A stretch of DNA of 64,000 bases from Flavobacterium sp. FEMGT703F (lineage in GTDB: Bacteria; Bacteroidota; Bacteroidia; Flavobacteriales; Flavobacteriaceae), in NCBI GenBank assembly GCA_002786385.1, contig PGCN01000025.1, forward strand, positions 310,001 through 374,000, given 5' to 3'. Made by a program: the position numbers and the translations under genes. This document shows positions 54,914 to 63,993 of this stretch, piece after piece. The notes below the pieces were generated by a model, which had not been told where the DNA came from, made no database searches, and saw only the letters and a list, made by a program, of their open reading frames with translations. Position 1 is the stretch's first letter. Every line of letters begins with the position of its first letter.

Positions 54914-56305
54914 TTATTCCATTCCGTCAATCTTAACGCTCATTTTCCCTGCTGTTGTAATAAAAGCGATTATGGCTTTGTCTGTGATTTCCACTTTTTC
55001 AAATTCAAAATCACCCATAGTGCCGTTTACAAAAACACCTTTCATGGGCGAATAGTTGCTCAAATACGGTAACATGCTTTTCTTGCCTTCTTCTAAATTA
55101 TCTTTGATCGAATAGCGACAGTTTTCCTGTATCTTCTTCAAGATGACACCTTGTAACAACCAATTGGCAGTTCTGGTTAACAAGCCTTTGGTGTCGAGCA
55201 CATAATCCATTTGGTCAAAATAGATTTCTTTGGTAATAGGATTGTAATTCGGAATCCCCGACAAATAAATGCTGCCGTTAATACTCCCCGACATGCCTAA
55301 GGCAATGATAATCTTGCCGTCTTTTTGCCATAAAGCTACATCTTCCACTACTATTTTTCGGCTACCTGAAGCAAATTCTTTTCCTTTGAAATTGGAGGTA
55401 ATAATACGCGATGCACTATCATAAGTAGAGATAGCCGCCACATTAGCGGTTACAGTATTGGGTATTTTAGTCACCGCTTTGAATTGAATAGCAGTACGGT
55501 CAAAAGTATTTTTAGGTTGTAATCCAACCATGGTTTGCATGTTGCATTTCAAACCCATGTCCATTTTAATCTGTGTTTTTTCCAAAACTGCATCGGTCAC
55601 ATACACTTCAATTGGGATTAATTTGAACCAAGTTTGGTATTGCTCGCTGGTCACAAAAGGCGTGCTCATTTTTTCGAGTACATCTAAAACATAAGGTTTG
55701 AAATCGCAAGTTTTTTCAATGGCCTCATCAATTTTTTTAGCCATTTTCGATTTGAATATCGATAGTGTAGGATTGATGATATATGTAATCGGAACATTTT
55801 TGCCTGCTACCAATATGGTCGGACTTTCAGACCATTCAAAATCTTCAATTTTCGATGTAGTATTCAACTTCCAATTGGATAATCTCACGGAACTGCTCAT
55901 AGTTATGGTGCCGTTTAAGTTGATTTCACGGGTATCATTCAAACCCATAAATTCAGTGCCATACTTAAATTTCGCCCAAATTTTTAACGGCATTACGGTT
56001 TCAATTCTTCCGTTCTTCTCGGTAATTCGAATGGGCGCGGTTTTCCAGATTTTCATTTCGGTTTTATCGTCTTCCAAATTGGAATCGTCGTAAATTTGTC
56101 CGCTTAGGGTTTTATTCAATTGGTTTTCAATTTCTTTGAGTGTGATTTCCAAAGGCATGTTCACAAACGATGTCTTGGTTTTGTATACCATAGGCGCATC
56201 ATTGGAAGGTAGTGGTTTTAAAGCTTCAATTTTTTGAGAAGTAGAACAGCCAACCAACAATAAGGTAAGGCTAAGAAACAAAGCAGTTGATTTTGCAGAG
56301 CACAT
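54914..56305 (-). CDS. DUF4403 lipoprotein
   Basis: A 463-residue predicted lipoprotein (signal ending LLVGC20). The mature part matches DUF4403 in length and pattern: MPLEITLKEIENQLNKTL near the start, MPLKIWAKFKYGTEFMG, and repeated beta-rich segments with LKPKNTF-like turns. It likely sits in the periplasm or outer membrane and has a lipid-binding-like (BPI/SMP-like) look, but the function is unknown. It is divergent from tolC; the stop faces the terminator at 54836. Confidence 0.82.
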   Translation of the reverse strand: MCSAKSTALFLSLTLLLVGCSTSQKIEALKPLPSNDAPMVYKTKTSFVNMPLEITLKEIENQLNKTLSGQIYDDSNLEDDKTEMKIWKTAPIRITEKNGRIETVMPLKIWAKFKYGTEFMGLNDTREINLNGTITMSSSVRLSNWKLNTTSKIEDFEWSESPTILVAGKNVPITYIINPTLSIFKSKMAKKIDEAIEKTCDFKPYVLDVLEKMSTPFVTSEQYQTWFKLIPIEVYVTDAVLEKTQIKMDMGLKCNMQTMVGLQPKNTFDRTAIQFKAVTKIPNTVTANVAAISTYDSASRIITSNFKGKEFASGSRKIVVEDVALWQKDGKIIIALGMSGSINGSIYLSGIPNYNPITKEIYFDQMDYVLDTKGLLTRTANWLLQGVILKKIQENCRYSIKDNLEEGKKSMLPYLSNYSPMKGVFVNGTMGDFEFEKVEITDKAIIAFITTAGKMSVKIDGME

Positions 56306-56325
56306 AAACGCGAAATATTTTTCCT

Positions 56326-56333
56326 CAAAAATA
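56326..56333 (-). promoter_or_regulatory. -7 promoter box of the DUF4403 gene
   Basis: TATTTTTG on the minus strand, exact TAnnTTTG, 20 bases before the ATG. Confidence 0.5.
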
Positions 56334-56424
56334 ATAGGAAATATTGTAAAACAGCTGTAACAATAATAAAAAAACAGAGTCTAAAACATTGTGTCTTATC
56401 GTAACAACTGTAAGGCAAAAGCAA

Positions 56425-56432
56425 TATCTTTG
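56425..56432 (+). promoter_or_regulatory. -7 promoter box of the tolC-hlyD operon
   Basis: TATCTTTG, exact TAnnTTTG, 39 bases before the tolC-like ATG. Confidence 0.55.
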
Positions 56433-56471
56433 TTTAGTCACGAATATTAGGCGGTAAAAGCCTGTTTACTT

Positions 56472-57917
56472 ATGAAAATAGTTTTTAAAAAGTATGTCAT
56501 CTTGGGATTGTTGTTGCTTCTCTGCGGAAAAGCTACAGCACAAACCAAAAAATGGACCATACAAGAGTGTGTGGAGTACGCCCTGAAGAACAACATTTCG
56601 ATTCAACAGTCCGAACTCGATTTGAAAGCCACGGCCATCGACAAAAGAGCGGCTTTGGGTGCTTTTCTGCCCAACTTAAATGGTGGCGCTTCGCATTCTT
56701 GGAATATCGGTTTGAATCAAAACATTACCACTGGTCTTTTAGAAAACCAAACCATCCAGTTTACCTCGGCTAGTTTGAATTCGAGTGTTGATATTTACAA
56801 TGGGTTACAAAACCAAAACCGTTTGCGCAAGGCCAAGTTGACGCAGATTGCGGCCCAATACCAATTGACCAAAATGCAGGACGATATTTCGTTGTTTGTG
56901 GCCAATTCGTATTTGGACATTCTTTTCAACCGTGAAAATCTAAAAGTACAGCAAAACCAATTGACCAACGACGAAAAGCAAATGCTGCGCACCCAAGAAT
57001 TGGTGGACGCGGGCGTAGTGCCAAGAGGTGATTTGCTCGATATGAAAGCTACGGTAGCTTCGGATAAACAACGTGTTATCGCTGCAGAAAATGCTTTGTT
57101 GCTTTCTCGTTTGAGTTTGGCACAATTGCTTCGTATCGAAGATTTGCAAAATTTTGATGTAGCTGATGTTGATATTGAGCCTACCGCCAGTTCAGTGATG
57201 TTACAAACACCGGAAGCTATAGTAGCCAAAGCCAATGAAGTAAGAGTTGAAATTAAAATAGCACAAGCCAATCTCGATTTGGCAGCACGCGATATTAAAA
57301 TTGCTAAAGGTGCTTTGCAACCGAGCGTAACTGGTTTTTATAGTTTTAGTACCAGAGCAGGATATTCTGATAGGGTTTCAGGAGCTGTTTTAGATGGCGC
57401 TAACCCGACTACCATTATCGGACAAGTAGAAGGCACAGGACAAAATGTGGTTCAGCCTAATTTTATTCCGTTGTTCCGAAAAGCGGCACCGGTGTTTGAT
57501 CAGTTTAGTGACAATAAAGGGCACAATTTCGGATTACAATTGAATATTCCTATATTTAACGGCTTCTCAGCTAAGAATTCGGTGGAACGTTCTAAAGTAG
57601 CTTTCGAAAAGTCTAAAAATGCTTTCGATCAAGCTAAATTGGATTTAGAAACCAATGTGTATAAAGCCATCACTGATACCAAAGGAGCGTTGAATACTTA
57701 CGAAGCTTCAATCACTACTATGGAAGCCAGACGAGAAGCCTTCAATTATGCCAAGGAAAGATATGCGGTAGGGTTAATCAATACTTTCGATTTTAACCAA
57801 GCACAAACTTTATATTTAAATGCCCAATCCGATGTTATTCGTGCCAAGTACGATTACATCTTCAAAACGAAAGTAGTAGAATTATATTTTGGAATCCCAA
57901 TCATTCAAAAACAATAA
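56472..57917 (+). CDS. TolC-family outer-membrane efflux protein
   Basis: A 481-residue protein with signal peptide (about 1-24, ending GKATAQ). Two outer-membrane efflux repeats follow (about 30-225 and 245-475): WTIQECVEYALKNNISIQQSELDL at the start, QLNIPIFNGFSAKNSVERSKVAFEKSK (split: LNIPIFNGFSAKNSVE, RSKVAFEKSK), and YAVGLINTFDFNQAQTLYL in the last helix. It forms the trans-envelope channel with the adaptor encoded 3 bases downstream. Confidence 0.93.
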   Translation: MKIVFKKYVILGLLLLLCGKATAQTKKWTIQECVEYALKNNISIQQSELDLKATAIDKRAALGAFLPNLNGGASHSWNIGLNQNITTGLLENQTIQFTSASLNSSVDIYNGLQNQNRLRKAKLTQIAAQYQLTKMQDDISLFVANSYLDILFNRENLKVQQNQLTNDEKQMLRTQELVDAGVVPRGDLLDMKATVASDKQRVIAAENALLLSRLSLAQLLRIEDLQNFDVADVDIEPTASSVMLQTPEAIVAKANEVRVEIKIAQANLDLAARDIKIAKGALQPSVTGFYSFSTRAGYSDRVSGAVLDGANPTTIIGQVEGTGQNVVQPNFIPLFRKAAPVFDQFSDNKGHNFGLQLNIPIFNGFSAKNSVERSKVAFEKSKNAFDQAKLDLETNVYKAITDTKGALNTYEASITTMEARREAFNYAKERYAVGLINTFDFNQAQTLYLNAQSDVIRAKYDYIFKTKVVELYFGIPIIQKQ

Positions 57918-57920
57918 ATC

Positions 57921-59216
57921 ATGTCAAAAAGTAAAATATACTGGATCTCAGGAATCGCAATTGTTTTAATTGCGGTATTGTTGGTTTTAGCCAAAAATGG
58001 TGTCATCGGAAAAAAAGACGAAGGCATCGAAATTGAAACTGCCCAAGCGGATGAGATTACCATCGTCGAAACCGTTTCCGCTACCGGAAAGATCCAACCT
58101 GAAATTGAAGTGAAAATTTCCTCAGAAGTATCAGGAGAAATCATCGATTTGCCGATTAAAGAAGGACAAGTGGTTAAAAAAGGCCAATTGTTGGTGCGAA
58201 TCAACCCGGATTTGTACACTTCAGGATACAACAGAACCATCTCCAATTTATCCGGAACCAAAGCCGGATTGAGCCAAGCCGATGCCTCTTTTAAAGAAGC
58301 CAAAGCCAGTTATGACCGCAGCAAATTGTTGTACGACAAAGGGATTATTTCTCGTTCGGATTGGGACAAAGCCGTGGCTTCGTTTGAAGTAGCAAAAGCC
58401 AACAAAGAGTCGGCTTATTACAACGTACAAAGCGCCAATGCCACTGTTAAAGAAGCCAAAGACAACTTAGGAAGAACTACTATTTATGCTCCGGCCGACG
58501 GAACTATTTCGTCATTAGGCGTTGAATTAGGAGAGCGAGTGTTAGGAACCCAACAAATGACCGGAACCGAAATACTGCGCGTTGCCAATTTAGACAATAT
58601 GGAGGTAGAGGTTGATGTGAATGAAAATGATATTGTAAAAGTCAGCATAGGAGACAGCACCAATATTCAAGTAGATGCTTATTTGAAAAAAGAGTTTAAA
58701 GGGATAGTAACCAGCATCTCTAACTCTGCGAGTTCTGCCACTTCCGCTGATCAGGTGACCAACTTTAAAGTGAAAGTGAGAATTCTTAAAGAATCTTACC
58801 AAGATTTATTAGAAGGAAAACCGGCGAATTTTTCTCCGTTCCGTCCAGGTATGACCGCTACAGTCGACATTATTACCACCAGAAAAGAAAAAGTTGTAGG
58901 TGTGCCGATTAGCGCTGTAGTAGTTAAAAACGATACTACCGCTACTCCGAAAACCGAGATGAAAGTGGAAGGCGATGACAAGAAAGTGATGGCCAAAAAC
59001 GACAAAAAATTCGAATGCGTTTTTGTGAAACAAGGAGACAAAGCCAAACTCAGAGTCATTAAAACCGGCATACAAGACGATACCAATATCGAAGTGGTTT
59101 CGGGCTTGAAAAAAGGAGATGTGGTTATTATTGGTCCGTACACCACGGTAACCAAGGATTTGAAACCCGGAGATAAAGTAATCGCTAAGAAAGCACCGGA
59201 AAAACCTAAAAAATAA
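57921..59216 (+). CDS. HlyD/MacA-type periplasmic adaptor of an efflux pump
   Basis: A 431-residue adaptor. One N-terminal membrane helix (about 7-26), then the barrel-sandwich/lipoyl half (SATGKIQPEIEVKISSEVSG), a coiled-coil hairpin (about 105-175) and the second lipoyl half (TTIYAPADGTISSLGVELGERV). The beta-barrel domain and a Lys-rich tail (ending APEKPKK) finish it. It resembles MacA, which works with the ABC permease MacB; no permease gene follows here, so the inner-membrane partner must be encoded elsewhere. tsaB starts 5-11 bases after it. Confidence 0.92.
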   Translation: MSKSKIYWISGIAIVLIAVLLVLAKNGVIGKKDEGIEIETAQADEITIVETVSATGKIQPEIEVKISSEVSGEIIDLPIKEGQVVKKGQLLVRINPDLYTSGYNRTISNLSGTKAGLSQADASFKEAKASYDRSKLLYDKGIISRSDWDKAVASFEVAKANKESAYYNVQSANATVKEAKDNLGRTTIYAPADGTISSLGVELGERVLGTQQMTGTEILRVANLDNMEVEVDVNENDIVKVSIGDSTNIQVDAYLKKEFKGIVTSISNSASSATSADQVTNFKVKVRILKESYQDLLEGKPANFSPFRPGMTATVDIITTRKEKVVGVPISAVVVKNDTTATPKTEMKVEGDDKKVMAKNDKKFECVFVKQGDKAKLRVIKTGIQDDTNIEVVSGLKKGDVVIIGPYTTVTKDLKPGDKVIAKKAPEKPKK

Positions 59217-59227
59217 CCGACTTGACT

Positions 59228-59890
59228 TTGAACTATATACTGAACATCGAAACGGCCACCAAAAACTGTTCGGTGTCTTTGGCTCTAAACGGTGAAACCA
59301 TTTTGTGCAAGGAAATTGCCGAAGAAGGCTATTCTCATGCTGAAAAATTACATGTTTTTATCGAAGAAATTATCAAAGAAAGCCGGCTTAATATAAAAGA
59401 CTTGCATGCCGTTGCCGTGAGCAAAGGACCGGGTTCTTATACAGGTTTGCGCATTGGGGTTTCTACCGCCAAAGGCTTGTGTTATGCTTTGGGCATTCCG
59501 TTGATTTCGGTGGATACTTTGGCTGTTTTAGCGGAAACTGTGACGCAAAACGATGGTTGGATTGTTCCAATGATTGATGCGCGCAGAATGGAAGTGTACA
59601 GCGCAGTATTCGATCAAAATCATCAAAAAATTAAAGATGTTCAGGCTGAAATTTTAACCGAAAAAAGTTATTCAGAAGTTACCGAGACTATTTATATCGT
59701 AGGCGATTGTCAAGAGAAATGTCAAACAGTGCTTACTAAGCCGAACTTTGTGTTTTTATCGGAACACAAATTTCCGTCCGCTAAAGCCATGAGTGCTTTG
59801 AGTTTTGTTAAGTTTGAGCAAAAGGAATTTGAAGACGTAGCGTATTTCGAGCCGTTTTACTTGAAAGATTTTATGCTGAATCCTAAATAA
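59228..59890 (+). CDS. tsaB: tRNA t6A synthesis protein TsaB
   Basis: A 220-residue ASKHA-fold partner of TsaD in making N6-threonylcarbamoyladenosine at tRNA position 37. The N-terminus reads NYILNIETATKNCSVSLA with KGPGSYTGLRIGVSTAKGLCYAL near residue 65 (split: KGPGSYTGLRIG, VSTAKGLCYAL), as in the family. There is no ATG: TTG at 59228 is preferred; TTG at 59222 adds two residues. It is placed behind the efflux pair, probably in the same transcript. Its stop codon directly abuts that of the convergent MscS gene. Confidence 0.9.
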   Translation: MNYILNIETATKNCSVSLALNGETILCKEIAEEGYSHAEKLHVFIEEIIKESRLNIKDLHAVAVSKGPGSYTGLRIGVSTAKGLCYALGIPLISVDTLAVLAETVTQNDGWIVPMIDARRMEVYSAVFDQNHQKIKDVQAEILTEKSYSEVTETIYIVGDCQEKCQTVLTKPNFVFLSEHKFPSAKAMSALSFVKFEQKEFEDVAYFEPFYLKDFMLNPK

Positions 59891-60724
59891 TTATCCTTTC
59901 GAAGCTTCTCGAACAAACGGTTGGATTACAATGCCGGCCGAGTCAAAAGCCTCTTTACATTGCTCTAAAATATCAGAACTCATTTCGCTAAAATCAATAT
60001 TTTTAGCCCAAGGTTTAATGGATAAATGGATGGCTGAATCGGTTAAATCTCTAACTACAACCGTCGGTGCCGGATTTTTCAATACCTTAGGGTGATTTTG
60101 CATGACTTGCATTACGATGTCTTTTGCCACTTTAATATTGGTGTCGTAAGAAAGTGAAAAAATCAAATCCGCTCTGCGATTGCCTTGCATCGAATAGTTA
60201 ATAATGACATTGTTAGACAAAATCCCGTTTGGAATAAAAATCGTTTGGTTGTTCCCTGTGATGAGTTTGGTCACAAAAATCTGAATTTCCAAGACGGTTC
60301 CAATTACGCCTTGTGCTTCGATAGTATCGCCCACGCGAAAAGGTTTAAACAATATAATTAACATGCCGCCGGCAAAGTTGGACAGCGAACCTTGTAATGA
60401 TAAACCAATGGCCAAACCTGCCGCTCCCAAAATGGCTACAAAAGAAGAGGTTTCAATACCCAATTTTGAAATAACACTAATAAACAACAACACGCGTAAC
60501 GCCCAAAGTAAACTATCGGCTAAAAACTTCGACAGTGTTGGGTCGAGTTCTCTTTTCAACATGATTTTCTTCACCAAGCGGTTGATGACGCGAATGGCAT
60601 ACAATCCCAAAAAGAGAATGACCAAGGCCGAAATCATTTTGGGCGAATAATCGATTAATAATTTGAGAAACCGATCTATATACTCGGCAAACGAATGGAT
60701 GTATTGTAATTCTTGTTTTTGCAT
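59891..60724 (-). CDS. small-conductance mechanosensitive channel (MscS family)
   Basis: A 277-residue channel. Three helices precede the beta domain: about 20-45, 60-85, and the pore helix with the Gly/Ala pattern GAAGLAIGLSLQGSLSNFAGG (shown here up to GLSLQ then GSLSNFAGG). The beta domain begins FKPFRVGDTIEAQGVIGTV and has FIPNGILSNNVIINYS. The length equals E. coli MscS (286) within a few residues. It releases solutes on hypo-osmotic shock. It is likely monocistronic. Confidence 0.92.
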   Translation of the reverse strand: MQKQELQYIHSFAEYIDRFLKLLIDYSPKMISALVILFLGLYAIRVINRLVKKIMLKRELDPTLSKFLADSLLWALRVLLFISVISKLGIETSSFVAILGAAGLAIGLSLQGSLSNFAGGMLIILFKPFRVGDTIEAQGVIGTVLEIQIFVTKLITGNNQTIFIPNGILSNNVIINYSMQGNRRADLIFSLSYDTNIKVAKDIVMQVMQNHPKVLKNPAPTVVVRDLTDSAIHLSIKPWAKNIDFSEMSSDILEQCKEAFDSAGIVIQPFVREASKG

Positions 60725-60846
60725 GGGTCAAATAATACGAAACTATTGGTGAACAATCTAGTTGGCAAAAATAGTTTTTTTGAAAACTTTAAAATCAAAC
60801 GATAGGTTAAAATATTCGAGTCAAAATCGGAACAAAGCTCAATCAA

Positions 60847-62895
60847 TTAAGACCGAATTCTTGCACTGATTTTTTCAAATTCGGTTTCCGGCAAATCACA
60901 AGTTTTGTTTTGACACCAATAAAATAAGGTTTGGTCTTTTACAAATCGATTCGCTAAAAAAGGCAATTCCGAAGCTTTGTCGGTTCCGGCCACAATCAAA
61001 TTCGGAGTATACCAACTGTTGAGTTTTTTCAGATAATCGGAAGCTTCTGCGCTGCAAATAGCCAACTCGTTTTGCGATTCGGAAAAGTGCAACAGCAAGT
61101 TCAGCCAATTGGAAAAAGCCGAAGGATAATCGATAGTTGGCAGGATGTGTTGCAGCATTTGTTGGGCTACTTTTTCGTAATACGAGTGGTTGAAATAAAT
61201 ACTCAAACGGAACAAATTGGTTGCCATAACCGAGTTGGCCGCCGGAATCACATTGTCTTCCACTTCAAAATGCGGTATGACTAAAGCTTCGTCCTGTTGT
61301 GTAGTAAAGGAGAAGAATTCCGCTTCCTTATCGTAAAAATGGTCAAAAGTATAATCCGTCAGTTGTTTGGCATACGTTAGCCATTGCTCGTTTAAGGTAA
61401 TTTCGTAAAGCGAAATGAAGGCCGCAATGACATGGGCATAATCTTCTAAATAGGCGTTAATGGTGGCTTTAGCTTCGCTCTGTTCGGCTTCGCCTCGAGT
61501 GCCGATTTTGTAAGTTCGGTACAAATGACCTTCCGGACTCCACATTTTTTGAATGATAAATTGCCCGTTTTTTATGGCGATGTCTGAGTAGCGACTATTG
61601 CCGGTGGCTTTGTAAGCTTCTACAAAACCTTTGAGCATGATGGCATTCCATGAGGTAAGGCATTTGTCGTCCAAGCGTGGTTTGCTTCGGTTTTCTCGGA
61701 TTGCGTAGAGTTGGGCTTCCCAGTTTTTTTTCTTTTCAACCAAGAATTCGATAGTTATATTGTGTTTTTCGGCAATGGCTGTCAACGGTTGATTTTGAAT
61801 TAACACATAATTCCCGTGTTCCCAATGGCCGAATTCGTTGATGTTGAATACTTGAGCAAACAAGTCAAAATCTGCTCCTAAAATTTGTTGCAATTGTTCC
61901 GAAGTCCAAACATAAAAAGCACCTTCTTCCAGAAGATTATCGGCGTTTAAACTGTCGGCATCCAGAGCGGCATAAAAACTACCTTCCTCGGTGAGCCATT
62001 CTTTTTCCACAAAGTTCAGCGTTTTTTCGATGACTTCTTTGTACAGTGGGTTTTGGGTTAGCTTGTAGGCATTGGCATAAAGCGAAACCAATTGTCCGTT
62101 GTCGTACAACATTTTTTCGAAATGCGGCACGTGCCATTTTAAATCGACTGAATACCTGGAAAAACCGCCATCAACCGTATCGAACAAACCGCCGTACGCC
62201 ATTTTGGTTAAGGTTAAATCGACAAATTTTAATAGTTCTTGGTTTTGGGTTTGGTGTCCGTAGTTGAGTAGGAATTCGTAGTTAGTTGGCATCATGAATT
62301 TGGGCGCTCTCGCCATGCCGCCGAAGTCCCAATCAAAACTTTTTTGCCATTTTTCCAGTAGTCTTTCTACAATGGTGAAATCAAAGTCGCTGCTGTTTTC
62401 AGATTTTGGAACGATGCTGATGGTTTGTAAACCTTCGTGTAATTGTTGCGCATAGTCGTAGATAGTTTCCGGATTTTGGGTGTAAATTTCCTGGAGTTTT
62501 TCGAGCGCGTTGATCCAATCATTTTTTCGAAAATAGGTGCCGCCCCAAATCGGTCTGCCATCGGGTAAGGCCACTACATTCATAGGCCAGCCGCCACGTC
62601 CGGTCATTACTTGAACGGCTTTCATGTACACAGCATCAATGTCGGGACGTTCTTCGCGGTCGATTTTAATGTTGATAAAATGCGCGTTCATGACTGCCGC
62701 TACTTCTTCGTCTTCAAAACTTTCGTGTTCCATTACGTGGCACCAATGACAAGCTGAGTAACCAATGCTGATTAGCATGAGTTTATTTTCTGTTTGGGCT
62801 TGCGACAAAGTTTTGGCATTCCAAGCTTTCCAATGTACGGGATTGTTGGCGTGTTGTAATAAATACGGACTGGTTTCTAAATATAGCTCGTTCAT
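60847..62895 (-). CDS. DUF255 thioredoxin-domain protein (YyaL/SPATA20 family)
   Basis: A 682-residue cytoplasmic protein. The N-terminal thioredoxin-like domain (about 1-165) starts ETSPYLLQHANNPVHW and carries the CHWC motif (C49-C52) in SACHWCHVMEHESFED. The rest (about 190-680) is an (alpha/alpha)6-barrel like that of cellobiose epimerases (GGLFDTVDGGFSRYSVD, HFEKMLYDNGQL, EDYAHVIAAF). The family is widespread, and its substrate is unknown. The start lies 7 bases from the dispersed repeat copy B. Confidence 0.9.
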   Translation of the reverse strand: MNELYLETSPYLLQHANNPVHWKAWNAKTLSQAQTENKLMLISIGYSACHWCHVMEHESFEDEEVAAVMNAHFINIKIDREERPDIDAVYMKAVQVMTGRGGWPMNVVALPDGRPIWGGTYFRKNDWINALEKLQEIYTQNPETIYDYAQQLHEGLQTISIVPKSENSSDFDFTIVERLLEKWQKSFDWDFGGMARAPKFMMPTNYEFLLNYGHQTQNQELLKFVDLTLTKMAYGGLFDTVDGGFSRYSVDLKWHVPHFEKMLYDNGQLVSLYANAYKLTQNPLYKEVIEKTLNFVEKEWLTEEGSFYAALDADSLNADNLLEEGAFYVWTSEQLQQILGADFDLFAQVFNINEFGHWEHGNYVLIQNQPLTAIAEKHNITIEFLVEKKKNWEAQLYAIRENRSKPRLDDKCLTSWNAIMLKGFVEAYKATGNSRYSDIAIKNGQFIIQKMWSPEGHLYRTYKIGTRGEAEQSEAKATINAYLEDYAHVIAAFISLYEITLNEQWLTYAKQLTDYTFDHFYDKEAEFFSFTTQQDEALVIPHFEVEDNVIPAANSVMATNLFRLSIYFNHSYYEKVAQQMLQHILPTIDYPSAFSNWLNLLLHFSESQNELAICSAEASDYLKKLNSWYTPNLIVAGTDKASELPFLANRFVKDQTLFYWCQNKTCDLPETEFEKISARIRS

Positions 62896-62902
62896 AAATG
62901 TG

Positions 62903-63004
62903 TTTTAGCCCGGATTGGAGCAAGTATCCTTTTTTTTGACTGAATGTCTCGTATGTGAAGTTGGTTGTAAAAAAAGATACTGCGGAAAGCCGGAAATAGC
63001 TCCT
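62903..63004 (+). repeat. dispersed intergenic repeat, copy B (full form)
   Basis: Begins TTTTAGCCCGGATTGGAGC and ends TGCGGAAAGCCGGAAATAGC plus TCC. Inside, AGTATC followed by a T-run at the left pairs with an A-run and GATACT at the right; the outer GGAGC and GCTCC also pair. The whole element can fold into one long interrupted hairpin. It lies upstream of the DUF255 gene. Confidence 0.65.
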
Positions 63005-63011
63005 TAAAAAA

Positions 63012-63044
63012 TTAAAAAAAAGCGCCATAATTGATGACGCTTAA
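63012..63044 (-). terminator. terminator after the Nfu-type gene
   Basis: On the minus strand, AAGCGTCAT pairs with ATGGCGCTT (9 bp, one G-T), loop of 5 bases, then a T-run. It lies about 27 bases past the stop. Confidence 0.75.
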
Positions 63045-63068
63045 AGGTATGTTTTTATTTTGAAATAG

Positions 63069-63965
63069 TTAGCCGTTCAAAGCTTCTACGACGATGTCTT
63101 TGTCGTTGAGCATGTCTTTCAGCATGTTTTCGATGCCGTTTTTCAGGGTGAAAGTCGAAGAAGGACAGCCGTTGCATGAACCTTGAAGCACTACTTTTAC
63201 TCTTTTTTGATTTTCGTCGTAAGAGTCGAATAAAATGTTACCGCCATCGGCAGCCACCGCCGGTTTTACGTATTCTTCTAGAATGTTTATGATTTGTTGG
63301 GAAGTGACGTCGAGTTGGTCAAAATTTTTGATTTGTTGTTTCTCTTGTTTGACGTCATCGGCGATTAAAGTTTCGTCTAAAACGATACCGCCGTTTTCCA
63401 GATATTCTTTGATAAAAGTGCGGAGTTCCAGGGTAATTTCGTCCCAAGAAACACTATCGTATTTGGTGACAGAAATGTAGTTTTCGGTGATAAAAACTTC
63501 TTTAACAAAGTGGAATTTGAAAAGCGCTTGGGCCAGTGGAGATGGTTTGGCTTCGTCGATGTTTTTGAACTCGACCATGTTCTTGGTGAGTGCTTTGTTG
63601 ACTACAAATTTTAACGAAGCAGGATTAGGTGTCGTCTCGCCGTAAACCGTTATGGGTTGTTTTTTGGCTTTTTGTTCTGAGGGCAATACAATGACACCGC
63701 CGTTTTGAATGAATTCTTCAATTTGTTCTGCCACGTCGTCTTGTACATCAGCCCATTCTACGATACTAAAGCGTTCTACTGCAACAAAATTGCCGGAGAT
63801 ATAAACAGTTTTTACAAATGGCAAGTAGAATAATTTTTGGGCCAGAGGCGAATTTTTGGCTTCGTCGATGTTTTTGAATTCAAAGTTTTCATTCTGTGTA
63901 ATGAAATCCGGGAATTCAAATTTGATTATCGTTGGGTTTTGGGTTTCTTTTATGGTGATTTTCAT
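63069..63965 (-). CDS. Nfu/NifU-type Fe-S cluster carrier
   Basis: A 298-residue protein. Two tandem Nfu N-terminal domains (about 1-100, ETQNPTIIKFEF; and about 108-195, ETTPNPASLKFVV), each with FKNIDEAK..SPLAQ. The C-terminal NifU domain (about 210-298) has the cluster-binding pair C264 and C267 in GSCNGCPSSTFTLKNGIE. It carries [4Fe-4S] clusters to apo-proteins; the respiratory subunit ActB and QueG in this window are possible clients, but that is inference. The doubled N-terminal domain is the notable feature. Confidence 0.92.
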   Translation of the reverse strand: MKITIKETQNPTIIKFEFPDFITQNENFEFKNIDEAKNSPLAQKLFYLPFVKTVYISGNFVAVERFSIVEWADVQDDVAEQIEEFIQNGGVIVLPSEQKAKKQPITVYGETTPNPASLKFVVNKALTKNMVEFKNIDEAKPSPLAQALFKFHFVKEVFITENYISVTKYDSVSWDEITLELRTFIKEYLENGGIVLDETLIADDVKQEKQQIKNFDQLDVTSQQIINILEEYVKPAVAADGGNILFDSYDENQKRVKVVLQGSCNGCPSSTFTLKNGIENMLKDMLNDKDIVVEALNG

Positions 63966-63985
63966 GAGAATAGTTTATTTTTCTG

Positions 63986-63993
63986 CAAATTTA
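63986..63993 (-). promoter_or_regulatory. -7 promoter box of the Nfu-type gene
   Basis: TAAATTTG on the minus strand, exact TAnnTTTG followed by CA, about 20 bases before the ATG. Confidence 0.55.
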
